A stretch of DNA of 7,376 nucleotides from an uncultured Clostridia bacterium (GCA_937889655.1 CALBZG010000094.1:1-7376); one strand, 5' to 3'; shown: positions 1 through 5,291, counted from the first letter of the stretch. The notes: generated from the letters alone by a model not told the origin. Numbers and translations: made by a program.

Positions 1-69
1 TTCAAACTACTCTAAAAATATTTGGCTTGTTCCCGGCTTTACAGTTAGTTTTGCGATAACCTTTACCAT
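1..69 (-). pseudogene. 5' fragment of a small ABM-like (antibiotic biosynthesis monooxygenase) ORF, interrupted by TAG
   Basis: Reading leftward from an ATG at 69, the sequence encodes MVKVIAKLTVKPGTSQIFLE, then an in-frame TAG at 9-7, then Phe-Glu to the window edge. The pattern 'hydrophobic-x-V-I-A-x-x-x-V-K-P-G-...-F-L-E' is the usual first beta strand and turn of ABM-domain proteins (about 95-105 residues, dimeric ferredoxin-like fold, often small oxygenases or stress proteins). A good ribosome binding site, GAGGAG, lies 7-8 bases upstream, so the start looks genuine. Intact relatives continue straight on from this 'FLE' segment into helix 1, so the TAG looks like a premature stop in a decayed gene, although a sequencing error is equally possible. 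Only 69 bases are visible and the family call rests on about 20 residues. It follows the histidine kinase gene on the same strand after 83 bp, with no obvious terminator between them. Confidence 0.4.
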
Positions 70-152
70 GATCCTGCTCCTCTCTCAATATCCATTAATT
101 AAGTTACTATAAATAATAAATTCGATATACTTATACACTTCTAGGAATCCCT

Positions 153-1604
153 TTAAAATTCAAGTCGGAATTCTGTCTCACTGCGATCGCTTCTGGCAGA
201 TATCCGGATATTATGTCTTTCCGCTATCTGTTTGGCAATTGACAATCCCAGGCCGGTACCGGTCATATTTTCTTCTGATTTAGTCTTATAGAATCGGTCG
301 AAAATATATGGAAGATCTTCCTGCGCTATCCCAGGACCATTGTCAATGATCGATATCTCCTTATTTTTTAATATTACCCTAACGGCGCTGTTTTCTTCAG
401 AAAATTTAACAGCATTGTCCAGAATGATCATCATCATCTGCCTTAAGCGTCCATAGTCTCCACGGATAGAAATATTTTTAGAGTCCTCGTCGAATTCGAA
501 TTGAACATCAATATTCTTTATTGTTGCCATATGCCGTGCGCTTCGGACCGCATCGTCCAGGATATCAAACAGGTTGATCTCTTTGAATTCCAATTTGAAA
601 TCGAGATTCTGAAGTCTGGTCAGATCCAGCAAATCATTGACAAGCCTCTGCAGTGATATGCTTTCATTCAGCATTTGCTTGTGGTAATCCCTGATCTTCT
701 CCGGATCCTCCACTACACCATCGCAGAGTGCCTCCAGCGAGCCCCGAATCACCGTGACCGGTGTTCGCAATTCATGAGAAATATTCGCAACGAAATCGTT
801 CCGGAGCTTCATCAGGTTTTCGCTTTCCTTCCCGGCCAGTTCGAGGCGATGACTCAAGATGTCGATGGCCGAAGCAAGCTCCCCGATTTCATCATCCTGG
901 GAAACACCGGTTTTAGCAGAATAGTCGCCTTCGGCGAGCCGCAATGTCGAGTTTTTCATTTTTTTCAGCGGACCCGCAAAGGAAACCGCTAAAAGAATGG
1001 AAAGCAGAACAGATAGAATCAACGCGATCAGCACACTGACGGCAAGAGTTTCAAAGCCCTGCCTCACGGCATCATTCAAACCTTCAACCGGTGAATGTAA
1101 TAATAAAGCTCCAACAACAACCCCATCCAGTACGATTGGCGTTCCTACGGTCAAAGTTGGGGCGTCCATGAGTTTGCTGAAGCCCTCTGTGAAAGCAGTA
1201 TTGCCAAGGAAAACCTCCTCGACTACACTCTCGGCATCCTCCGGAAGATCTCCATAATTGAAAGATCCACTCACCATATGATTACCGGTGAGTAGCTCCA
1301 GATTTTCGTCAACTATCCATACCTCTGACATCGCTATATCATCAATGTATCGAAGGTATGACATATAGCCCGCATGCCCTCCGCTCATCATCCCCATGCC
1401 TGCACCGGTGCCATAACCCCAATCGTCCAGAAGATTCGAAACTGTTTCAGCGATAGTAATGGCGCGCTTCTCCATCTCCTCCTTCTGCAGTTCGATGGTA
1501 TGGGCTTTAAACAGCATCATGAAAACACCGCCTATCACGACAGAAAATATCACCAGAGCCACGGAAAAATAAAGTGTCAAACGGAAAGCTATTTTATTTT
1601 TCAT
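153..1604 (-). CDS. Membrane sensor histidine kinase (HAMP-HisKA-HATPase) of a two-component system
   Basis: This 483-residue sensor kinase autophosphorylates on His and passes phosphate to the response regulator encoded just upstream. Order of parts: TM1 at about residues 6-32; an extracellular sensor region of about 150 residues; TM2 at about 186-210; HAMP linker at about 210-255; HisKA with the H-box 'NISHELRTP', phospho-acceptor His277; HATPase_c with N-box Asn397 (ILDNAVKFSE), G1 box DNGPG (421-425), F-box FDRFYK (about 435-440) and G2 box GTGLGLS (449-455). All catalytic motifs are intact. The sensor region begins with a Gly/Met/His-rich loop (about 66-81) and ends in a Cache/PAS-like segment (VWIVDENLELL ... 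PIVLDGVVVGALLLHSPV). I chose the ATG at 1604 because AAGGA lies 7 bases before it; the longer reading frame needs a TTG at 1619 with no good Shine-Dalgarno. The gene overlaps the regulator by 11 bp, implying translational coupling. The signal sensed is unknown. Confidence 0.95.
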   Translation of the reverse strand: MKNKIAFRLTLYFSVALVIFSVVIGGVFMMLFKAHTIELQKEEMEKRAITIAETVSNLLDDWGYGTGAGMGMMSGGHAGYMSYLRYIDDIAMSEVWIVDENLELLTGNHMVSGSFNYGDLPEDAESVVEEVFLGNTAFTEGFSKLMDAPTLTVGTPIVLDGVVVGALLLHSPVEGLNDAVRQGFETLAVSVLIALILSVLLSILLAVSFAGPLKKMKNSTLRLAEGDYSAKTGVSQDDEIGELASAIDILSHRLELAGKESENLMKLRNDFVANISHELRTPVTVIRGSLEALCDGVVEDPEKIRDYHKQMLNESISLQRLVNDLLDLTRLQNLDFKLEFKEINLFDILDDAVRSARHMATIKNIDVQFEFDEDSKNISIRGDYGRLRQMMMIILDNAVKFSEENSAVRVILKNKEISIIDNGPGIAQEDLPYIFDRFYKTKSEENMTGTGLGLSIAKQIAERHNIRISARSDRSETEFRLEF

Positions 1605-2289
1605 TGTTTTTTCCTTCAAATTTATACCCTACACCCCAGATTGTTCTGATCTCCCAATCCTCATGCTTGATCGTCTCCAGCTTGGCCCGGAGCCTTTTAA
1701 TATGGGAGTCCACGGTCCGGCTGTCGCCGAAGTAGTCATATCCCCACAAGCTGTTAAGAAGGTTATCTCTTGAGAACACCTTATGTCTGTTGGTCGCAAG
1801 GGTCCACAGGAGTTCGATTTCCTTTTTGGTCAATGATACCTCTTGCCCATCGACTGTTACAGTATAATCGTCAAGATCTATTTTTAAATTACTAAAATTA
1901 AAAGACTGTTGTTTCTGGCTCTCAGGCTTCGAAAGCCTTCTCATCACTGCCCGGACTCGAGCCATTACTTCAGCAGGAGAAAAAGGCTTTACGATATAAT
2001 CATCCGCACCGATATCCAGTCCCATTATTTTCTCAAAGTCTTCTCCTCTTGCAGTGATCATGATCACCGGAACATTTGAATCCCTTCGTATCTCACGGCA
2101 AACTTCAAAGCCGTCCATTTTGGGCATCATAACATCCAGCAGCACGATGTCCGGCTGAATTTCACGGAACAGCTCAAGGGCTTCAAGCCCATCGAATGCG
2201 GACCTGGGATCAAATCCTTCTTTTTTAGCGTATTCCTCCAGTATGGATGTTATTTGTTTATTATCGTCCGCGATTAGGATGGTTGGCAT
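1594..2289 (-). CDS. OmpR/PhoB-family response regulator
   Basis: This 231-residue DNA-binding response regulator is the partner of the overlapping histidine kinase. The N-terminal receiver domain (about 1-120) has the acidic pocket Asp8/Asp9, the phospho-acceptor Asp52 in 'IVLLDVMMPKMDG', the switch Thr79 and the conserved Lys101 in 'YIVKPF'. A C-terminal winged-helix domain (about 130-226) carries the recognition-helix signature 'SRTVDSHIKRLRAKL' and the closing hairpin 'IRTIWGVGYKFE'. The length is standard. The ATG at 2289 is preceded by GAGGTG with a 5-base gap, a near-ideal ribosome binding site. The gene is first in a two-gene operon and is divergent from the DUF2680 gene. The family normally binds direct repeats upstream of its targets, so autoregulation and control of the divergent gene are plausible but inferred. 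It resembles VanR/PhoP-type regulators, but a more precise name cannot be justified. Confidence 0.97.
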   Translation of the reverse strand: MPTILIADDNKQITSILEEYAKKEGFDPRSAFDGLEALELFREIQPDIVLLDVMMPKMDGFEVCREIRRDSNVPVIMITARGEDFEKIMGLDIGADDYIVKPFSPAEVMARVRAVMRRLSKPESQKQQSFNFSNLKIDLDDYTVTVDGQEVSLTKKEIELLWTLATNRHKVFSRDNLLNSLWGYDYFGDSRTVDSHIKRLRAKLETIKHEDWEIRTIWGVGYKFEGKNNEK

Positions 2290-2317
2290 AGGATCACCTC
2301 AATACATTTTATGGTTC

Positions 2318-2326
2318 ATTATAGCA
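2318..2326 (-). promoter_or_regulatory. Extended -10 promoter of the two-component operon
   Basis: On the minus strand the sequence reads TGCTATAAT, a perfect extended -10 (TGn plus TATAAT). No good -35 is seen 16-18 bp upstream, as is normal for extended -10 promoters. Transcription would start near 2311, giving a leader of about 22 bases that contains the GAGGTG ribosome binding site of the response regulator. Confidence 0.75.
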
Positions 2327-2372
2327 TAACCCGTCTGAAAAGCTGTGGCAAAATTGTGACATTTAAATTCTG

Positions 2373-2402
2373 AAAAACATGAATTTATTTTCCCAAAAAC
2401 AT
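2373..2402. repeat. Direct repeat AAAAACAT x2, candidate response-regulator site
   Basis: AAAAACAT occurs at 2373-2380 and again at 2395-2402, exactly 22 bp apart (two helical turns). The second copy ends 4 bp before the candidate -35 of the DUF2680 promoter. OmpR-family regulators commonly bind direct repeats in phase next to the -35. Binding here is inferred; the region is AT-rich, so chance occurrence is possible. Confidence 0.35.
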
Positions 2403-2406
2403 ATTT

Positions 2407-2434
2407 CTGACATATTTTTTATCTATTCTATCAT
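2407..2434 (+). promoter_or_regulatory. Candidate sigma-A promoter of the DUF2680 gene
   Basis: CTGACA (2407-2412) and TATCAT (2429-2434) are separated by 16 bp; each matches the consensus at five of six positions. The predicted start near 2441 gives a leader of about 45 bases to the ATG at 2486. It is back to back with the promoter of the two-component operon. Confidence 0.6.
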
Positions 2435-2485
2435 CATAGCAGGGAACAACCTGTTAATTCAAAATCGAACAAGGGGGTATTGATT

Positions 2486-2860
2486 ATGACTAAGTTTAAA
2501 AAGTTCACTATTTTAGGAGCCATGGTTCTGCTGGTAGGCGCCACTTCCATAACCGCTTTTGCGGCATCCGATCTCACTTCTCCGGAAGCGAGAGCAGAAA
2601 GACTCGAAGTTAAAAAAGAGATATTGGCGGAAAAAGTCGAGGCGGGTCAGATGACTCAAGAAAGAGCTGATGAGATCATCGACAGAATGGAAGCGAACCA
2701 GGCAGTTTGCGATGGAACAGGTCCTTCCGGCGAAGGCTGCGGGTTCTCAGGAGAGTTCGGAGCCAGGAATGGTAATTGCAACGGCAATGGCAACGGTTTC
2801 GGAGGAGGCCAAGGCAACGGCGGTTTTGGCAACTGCGGAAATTGCAGCATTGACGAATAA
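2486..2860 (+). CDS. Small secreted DUF2680 (YckD-type) protein with a Gly/Asn/Cys-rich tail
   Basis: This 124-residue protein of unknown function is probably exported. The N-terminus (KFKK, a hydrophobic stretch at about 8-22, then AFAA) is a Sec signal peptide with likely cleavage after Ala26 or Ala27. A charged helical segment follows (about 30-72: 'ILAEKVEAGQMTQERADEII' and 'RMEANQAVCDGTG'), matching the DUF2680 family, whose members carry the same 'ILAEKV..G..TQE.AD.I' and 'NQ..CDGTG' features. The last 45 residues are Gly/Asn-rich with five Cys in the whole mature chain (75, 85, 98, 117, 120), the last two forming CGNC. I chose the ATG at 2486 because AAGGGGG lies 8 bases upstream; a TTG at 2480 would be only 2 bases from it. 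The gene is divergent from the two-component operon and single, with a terminator after it. Function is not established; an envelope or metal/redox-related role is a guess from the cysteines. Confidence 0.85.
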   Translation: MTKFKKFTILGAMVLLVGATSITAFAASDLTSPEARAERLEVKKEILAEKVEAGQMTQERADEIIDRMEANQAVCDGTGPSGEGCGFSGEFGARNGNCNGNGNGFGGGQGNGGFGNCGNCSIDE

Positions 2861-2898
2861 AGCGATCTAACAACAATCATTGCATTTATTTAAAGCAA

Positions 2899-2939
2899 AC
2901 AGCGGTCCGGGAATTTACCGGCCGCTGTCTCTTTTTTTT
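2899..2939 (+). terminator. Rho-independent terminator after the DUF2680 gene
   Basis: A GC-rich stem pairs ACAGCGG-T-CCGG (2899-2910) with CCGG-CCGCTGT (2918-2928), with one bulged T and a 7-base loop, followed directly by CTCTTTTTTTT. It lies 39 bp after the stop codon. On the minus strand the same hairpin is followed only by TTTGCTTT, so it may act as a weaker terminator for the convergent BKACE gene, whose stop is 27 bp away. Confidence 0.92.
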
Positions 2940-2954
2940 AAAAACAATATCGAA

Positions 2955-3767
2955 TTATAGACTTAATATTCGCTTGGCATCTTCCGGAGTGGCGATGGCA
3001 CGCCCAAACGCCTTCGCAATGTCTGCGACCCGTTTGACCAGCATTTGATTGGAAGCCATGATCTCCTGATCGATCATCAGCACATCTTCCAGACCCGTTC
3101 TCACATTACCTCCAAGAGCGATCGCCAAAGTGATGAGTTGCAAATGCGCTTTCCCTGCAGCAGTAACCGTCCAGGTACTATCCGGCGGCAGACTTTCAAC
3201 CATAAACATCAGGTTTCTCGGAGTTCCTGGGATGGATCCCGGAACGTTCAGCACCAGATTAAAATGTAAAGGTCCTTTTATGATGCCCTTTTTCAGAAGT
3301 TTTTCAGCATTGCTGATCATAGCCAAATCAAAAACTTCAATTTCGGGGACAATGCCGCTCGCTTTCATTTTCAATGCCAGCGCTTCGATCAGCTCCGGTG
3401 AGTTGGCATTCACACTGTTCGGGAAATTGGAGGATCCTGTGGATAGGCTTGCCATATTTGCATTGAGGTCAAGCATCTGCCCTCTCCATTCAATGCTATT
3501 TTCGCCGCCCCTGGCTCCAGTGGATAGCTGGCGGATCACATTTACTTTCTGCCTGTCGAGTTCCTTTAGGATATTTTCAAATATATCGCGTCTGCTAGTG
3601 GGCGAACCTTGTTCATCCCGCGCATGAATATGCGCCACTGAGACTCCCAATTCCGCGCATTTACGGATGTCTGTGACGATTTCCTCAATGGTTACGGGAG
3701 TATTTGGATTCATTTCCTTTGTCGGCACATTGCCGGTATGCGCCAGCGTTATAATTAATTTTTCCAT
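2955..3767 (-). CDS. BKACE-family enzyme (beta-keto acid cleavage enzyme, DUF849; Kce-like)
   Basis: This 270-residue TIM-barrel enzyme family condenses a beta-keto acid with acetyl-CoA and cleaves it to acetoacetate plus a new acyl-CoA; Kce of lysine fermentation is the founding member. Visible family features: the zinc ligands His46 and His48 in 'HIHARDEQG'; 'QLSTGARGG' with Ser82; 'SLSTGSSNF' near 108-116; 'PEIEVFD' at 141-147; and 'GGNVRTGLED' with Arg223, Glu227 and Asp228, whose spacing equals Arg226-Glu230-Asp231 of Kce (Kce residue numbers are from memory). Kce's active-site Glu14 has no obvious counterpart in 'TGNVPTKEMNP', which argues for a substrate other than 3-keto-5-aminohexanoate. 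No other lysine-fermentation gene is nearby. The ATG at 3767 shares one base with the stop of the preceding dehydrogenase (TAATG) and has AAGGA 4 bases upstream, so the two are translationally coupled. Family assignment is firm; the substrate is unknown. Confidence 0.92.
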   Translation of the reverse strand: MEKLIITLAHTGNVPTKEMNPNTPVTIEEIVTDIRKCAELGVSVAHIHARDEQGSPTSRRDIFENILKELDRQKVNVIRQLSTGARGGENSIEWRGQMLDLNANMASLSTGSSNFPNSVNANSPELIEALALKMKASGIVPEIEVFDLAMISNAEKLLKKGIIKGPLHFNLVLNVPGSIPGTPRNLMFMVESLPPDSTWTVTAAGKAHLQLITLAIALGGNVRTGLEDVLMIDQEIMASNQMLVKRVADIAKAFGRAIATPEDAKRILSL

Positions 3768-4669
3768 TATTCCTTGCCCTCCGCTTCTGCGCCGCGGAAC
3801 TCTACTCCCAGAATTTTTTCATATACCCGGATCATTCCGCCTTTGCCAAGCTTTCCATACCCCGCTCTGAGGGCCATCTGATAAGTTGCGGTGGCCGCCG
3901 CAAGCACCGGAAGAGGGATCCCTTTTTCTGCAGACATCTCGTTGCCGCTAACCAGGTCCTTGTAGGCTTTTTCCATAGGGTAGCCCTTATCAAAATCTCC
4001 TTGTAATATCTTCGGCGCAAAGAATTCCGAGGCATAGCTTCTGCCGGTCCCATCGTTTATCACTTGAACTACATTCTCCGGATCCAAGCCCATATATTTC
4101 GACATGGGCAATATCTCCGCAATCGCTGCAGCATTGATGTCAAACAACAGATTGTTGATCAGTTTCATTAGCTGCCCGCTTCCCGCAGGGCCCATATATA
4201 AAATGTTCTTACCCATATATTGCAGCAATGGAACCATTGCATTGAAAGTCTCTTCATTGCCTCCGCACATGATAACCAGCGATCCATCTATCGCCCGGCT
4301 GAGCATCCCGGAAATCGGCGCATCCAAAAAGCGGATACCTTTCTCTTGACAACGGTTTCCCAGGTCCACTGCAGTGCTGTATTTGATGGTACTGAAATCT
4401 ACCAATATGCTGTCGGATTTCATTAAATTCAGAAGCCCTTGATCGCCATGGAATACTGTTTCTATTACTTCGCTGTTGGGCAGACAGGAAAATACAATAT
4501 CTGAATCGACAAGTTCCCGAGGGTCCTTCGTTGTTTTGGCTCCTTTATTTTCGAATTCAGAGAAATGGCTGTCGTTCATGTCGCACACTATCAACGGTTC
4601 TCCGCATTTTAACAAATTCATAGCCATTGGTTTGCCCATCTCTCCCAGTCCAATAAATCCAAGCTTCAT
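3767..4669 (-). CDS. NAD(P)-dependent beta-hydroxyacid dehydrogenase (3-hydroxyisobutyrate dehydrogenase superfamily)
   Basis: This 300-residue cytosolic oxidoreductase belongs to the family of 3-hydroxyisobutyrate dehydrogenase, tartronate semialdehyde reductase and related enzymes. The N-terminal Rossmann motif is 'GFIGLGEMGKPMA' (4-16), with Asp30 ending beta-2 (VCDMN), which favours NAD over NADP. The substrate motif is 'DAPISGMLSRAIDG' (116-129). The catalytic lysine is Lys169 in 'GSGQLMKLINNLL', with Asn172/Asn173, and 'KAYKDL' (234-239) is the conserved C-domain element. In the substrate motif the usual second Gly is Met122, followed by Arg125, which marks a subgroup rather than classic HIBADH. 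I chose the start at 4669 because AGGTG lies 5 bases upstream (an ATG at 4672 is also possible) and because the family begins right at this point. An in-frame TTG at 4774 would add 35 basic residues foreign to the family and lacks a ribosome binding site. It is coupled to the BKACE gene, suggesting that it supplies a beta-keto acid; this is inference. Confidence 0.9.
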   Translation of the reverse strand: MKLGFIGLGEMGKPMAMNLLKCGEPLIVCDMNDSHFSEFENKGAKTTKDPRELVDSDIVFSCLPNSEVIETVFHGDQGLLNLMKSDSILVDFSTIKYSTAVDLGNRCQEKGIRFLDAPISGMLSRAIDGSLVIMCGGNEETFNAMVPLLQYMGKNILYMGPAGSGQLMKLINNLLFDINAAAIAEILPMSKYMGLDPENVVQVINDGTGRSYASEFFAPKILQGDFDKGYPMEKAYKDLVSGNEMSAEKGIPLPVLAAATATYQMALRAGYGKLGKGGMIRVYEKILGVEFRGAEAEGKE

Positions 4670-4672
4670 CAT

Positions 4673-4679
4673 TTCACCT
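4673..4679 (-). promoter_or_regulatory. Ribosome binding site deciding the dehydrogenase start
   Basis: AGGTGAA on the minus strand sits directly before two consecutive ATG codons (4672 and 4669). AGGTG is 5 bases from the second ATG and 2 from the first, so 4669 is favoured. It lies inside the 35-codon upstream extension of the frame, which argues against a start at 4774. Confidence 0.75.
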
Positions 4680-4770
4680 GCCCTTTCGTGTCTATTTACT
4701 CTTTTTATTATTTGAATGATACGCTTCCGGCAGCCACTCGCGAACTTTTCCATCAAAATCCGACTCTTTT

Positions 4771-5085
4771 TCAAGCGCGATGTGATATATCCACATTTCG
4801 GTCTTGACCGGTCCGAGATTTTATAGTCACATGGATCGTATCTCCAGGTTGTTTGCCGATTTTGGCCCGTATATCCTTTTTAATGCCAATGATATGGCAG
4901 GGAGTCTTCATTCGAACCAGACTTCCTTCATAAGGCTCCCCGTCAAAGGTTGCGTGAACAGGCACTCTACCCTTTCCAAATTCCTTTTTAACATCAAAGG
5001 GGATCTCGATATATGCACCGTCAATATCCGGTACTTTTACAATAATCGCATCGAATTCATAAATTTTATCTATTGGCTTGTCCAT
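4771..5085 (-). CDS. DUF1905 domain protein
   Basis: This 104-residue protein is a small all-beta domain of unknown function. The pattern 'YEFDAIIVKVPDIDGAYIEIPF', then 'FGKGRVPVHATFDGEPYEGSLVRM', then 'HIIGIKKDIRAKIGKQPGDTIHVTI' is the characteristic DUF1905 layout, a domain also found fused to YdeI/OmpD-associated domains. It has no signal peptide or membrane segment and is probably cytosolic. I chose the ATG at 5085 because GAGGA lies 9 bases upstream; the ATG at 5094 abuts that same GAGGA. It is first in the three-gene minus-strand cluster, about 100 bp ahead of the dehydrogenase. That gap holds no clear terminator or second promoter, so co-transcription is likely. Its biochemical role, and any link to beta-keto acid metabolism, is unknown. 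Confidence 0.85.
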   Translation of the reverse strand: MDKPIDKIYEFDAIIVKVPDIDGAYIEIPFDVKKEFGKGRVPVHATFDGEPYEGSLVRMKTPCHIIGIKKDIRAKIGKQPGDTIHVTIKSRTGQDRNVDISHRA

Positions 5086-5107
5086 AACAATCATTCCTCA
5101 TCATACC

Positions 5108-5124
5108 TGTGAATATTAGTCACA
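5108..5124. promoter_or_regulatory. Inverted repeat TGTGA-N7-TCACA in the leader of the DUF1905 cluster
   Basis: Perfect 5-bp arms flank a 7-bp centre. The half-sites equal those of CRP/FNR-family sites, but those have a 6-bp centre, so it is one base too long for a standard site. It lies downstream of the predicted minus-strand start near 5143, where a bound protein would act as a roadblock. Weak evidence. Confidence 0.25.
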
Positions 5125-5149
5125 CCGTACAAGTGAACCCTGTGAAATG

Positions 5150-5158
5150 ATTATATCA
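5150..5158 (-). promoter_or_regulatory. Extended -10 promoter of the DUF1905-dehydrogenase-BKACE cluster
   Basis: The minus strand reads TGATATAAT, a perfect extended -10. The best -35 at 17-bp spacing is TGCACC, a three-of-six match. Transcription would begin near 5143, giving a leader of about 58 bases before the ATG at 5085. Confidence 0.65.
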
Positions 5159-5171
5159 TACTGGTGATATA
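5152..5171. promoter_or_regulatory. Inverted repeat TATATCA-N6-TGATATA over the minus-strand -10 (candidate operator)
   Basis: Perfect 7-bp arms (5152-5158 and 5165-5171) flank TACTGG. One arm lies within the extended -10 of the minus-strand promoter, so a protein bound here would block RNA polymerase. The regulator is unknown; the divergently encoded GntR protein is the nearest candidate. Confidence 0.45.
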
Positions 5172-5204
5172 GGGTGCATTTTTTATGTGTATCGATCTTT
5201 TCAA

Positions 5205-5233
5205 TTGACATCCTGGACGACAAGGGTTATGCT
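5205..5233 (+). promoter_or_regulatory. Candidate promoter of the GntR-ABC operon
   Basis: A perfect -35, TTGACA (5205-5210), is followed after 17 bp by TATGCT (5228-5233), a four-of-six -10. Better-looking -10 hexamers, TATTAT (5236-5241) and TATAGT (5239-5244), lie just downstream but are spaced too far from this -35. The exact start is therefore uncertain, at about 5240-5251, which touches the inverted repeat that follows. Confidence 0.55.
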
Positions 5234-5242
5234 TGTATTATA

Positions 5243-5264
5243 GTTAATTACTTTGCTAATTAAC
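5243..5264. promoter_or_regulatory. Inverted repeat GTTAATTA-N6-TAATTAAC, probable operator of the GntR regulator
   Basis: Perfect 8-bp arms (5243-5250 and 5257-5264) flank CTTTGC. It lies at the predicted transcription start and 12 bp before the ribosome binding site of the regulator gene, the classic place for autorepression. YtrA-type regulators are known to repress their own operon by binding an inverted repeat at its promoter. The arms are AT-only apart from the outer G/C, so an RNA hairpin role is less likely. Confidence 0.6.
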
Positions 5265-5276
5265 CAATAGTATCAG

Positions 5277-5286
5277 AAAGGGGTGA
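5277..5286 (+). promoter_or_regulatory. Ribosome binding site pointing to a TTG start for the GntR gene
   Basis: AAAGGGGTGA closely follows the anti-Shine-Dalgarno complement and sits 5 bases before TTG at 5292. A GTG at 5283 is in the same frame but lies inside this element, so it cannot use it. Confidence 0.65.
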
Positions 5287-5291
5287 ATACA

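Noticed and set aside
2656..2880. Open frames on both strands over the 3' half of the DUF2680 gene
   Set aside because: They are by-products of the low-complexity GGN/AAC-rich sequence; none has a ribosome binding site, and the encoded proteins are Pro/Leu- or Arg/Cys-rich without family features.
3130..3627. A 165-codon plus-strand open frame opposite the BKACE gene
   Set aside because: It lies entirely antisense to a gene with strong family motifs, has no convincing ribosome binding site, and its protein resembles nothing recognisable.
2955..3767. Calling the BKACE gene kce (lysine fermentation)
   Set aside because: No other lysine-fermentation gene is present and the N-terminal active-site Glu of Kce is not evident, so the substrate-specific name is not supported.
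4670..4774. A 35-residue N-terminal extension of the dehydrogenase from a TTG at 4774, overlapping the DUF1905 stop codon
   Set aside because: The TTG has no ribosome binding site, the added residues are basic and unlike the family, and a clear AGGTG precedes the ATG at 4669, where family members begin.
5108..5124. A standard CRP/FNR binding site
   Set aside because: The half-sites match, but the centre is 7 bp rather than 6, so it is recorded only as an inverted repeat.
5251..5256. The inverted repeat at 5243-5264 as a transcription terminator or riboswitch stem
   Set aside because: The arms are almost purely A/T, giving a weak RNA stem, and no U-tract follows; a DNA operator fits better.
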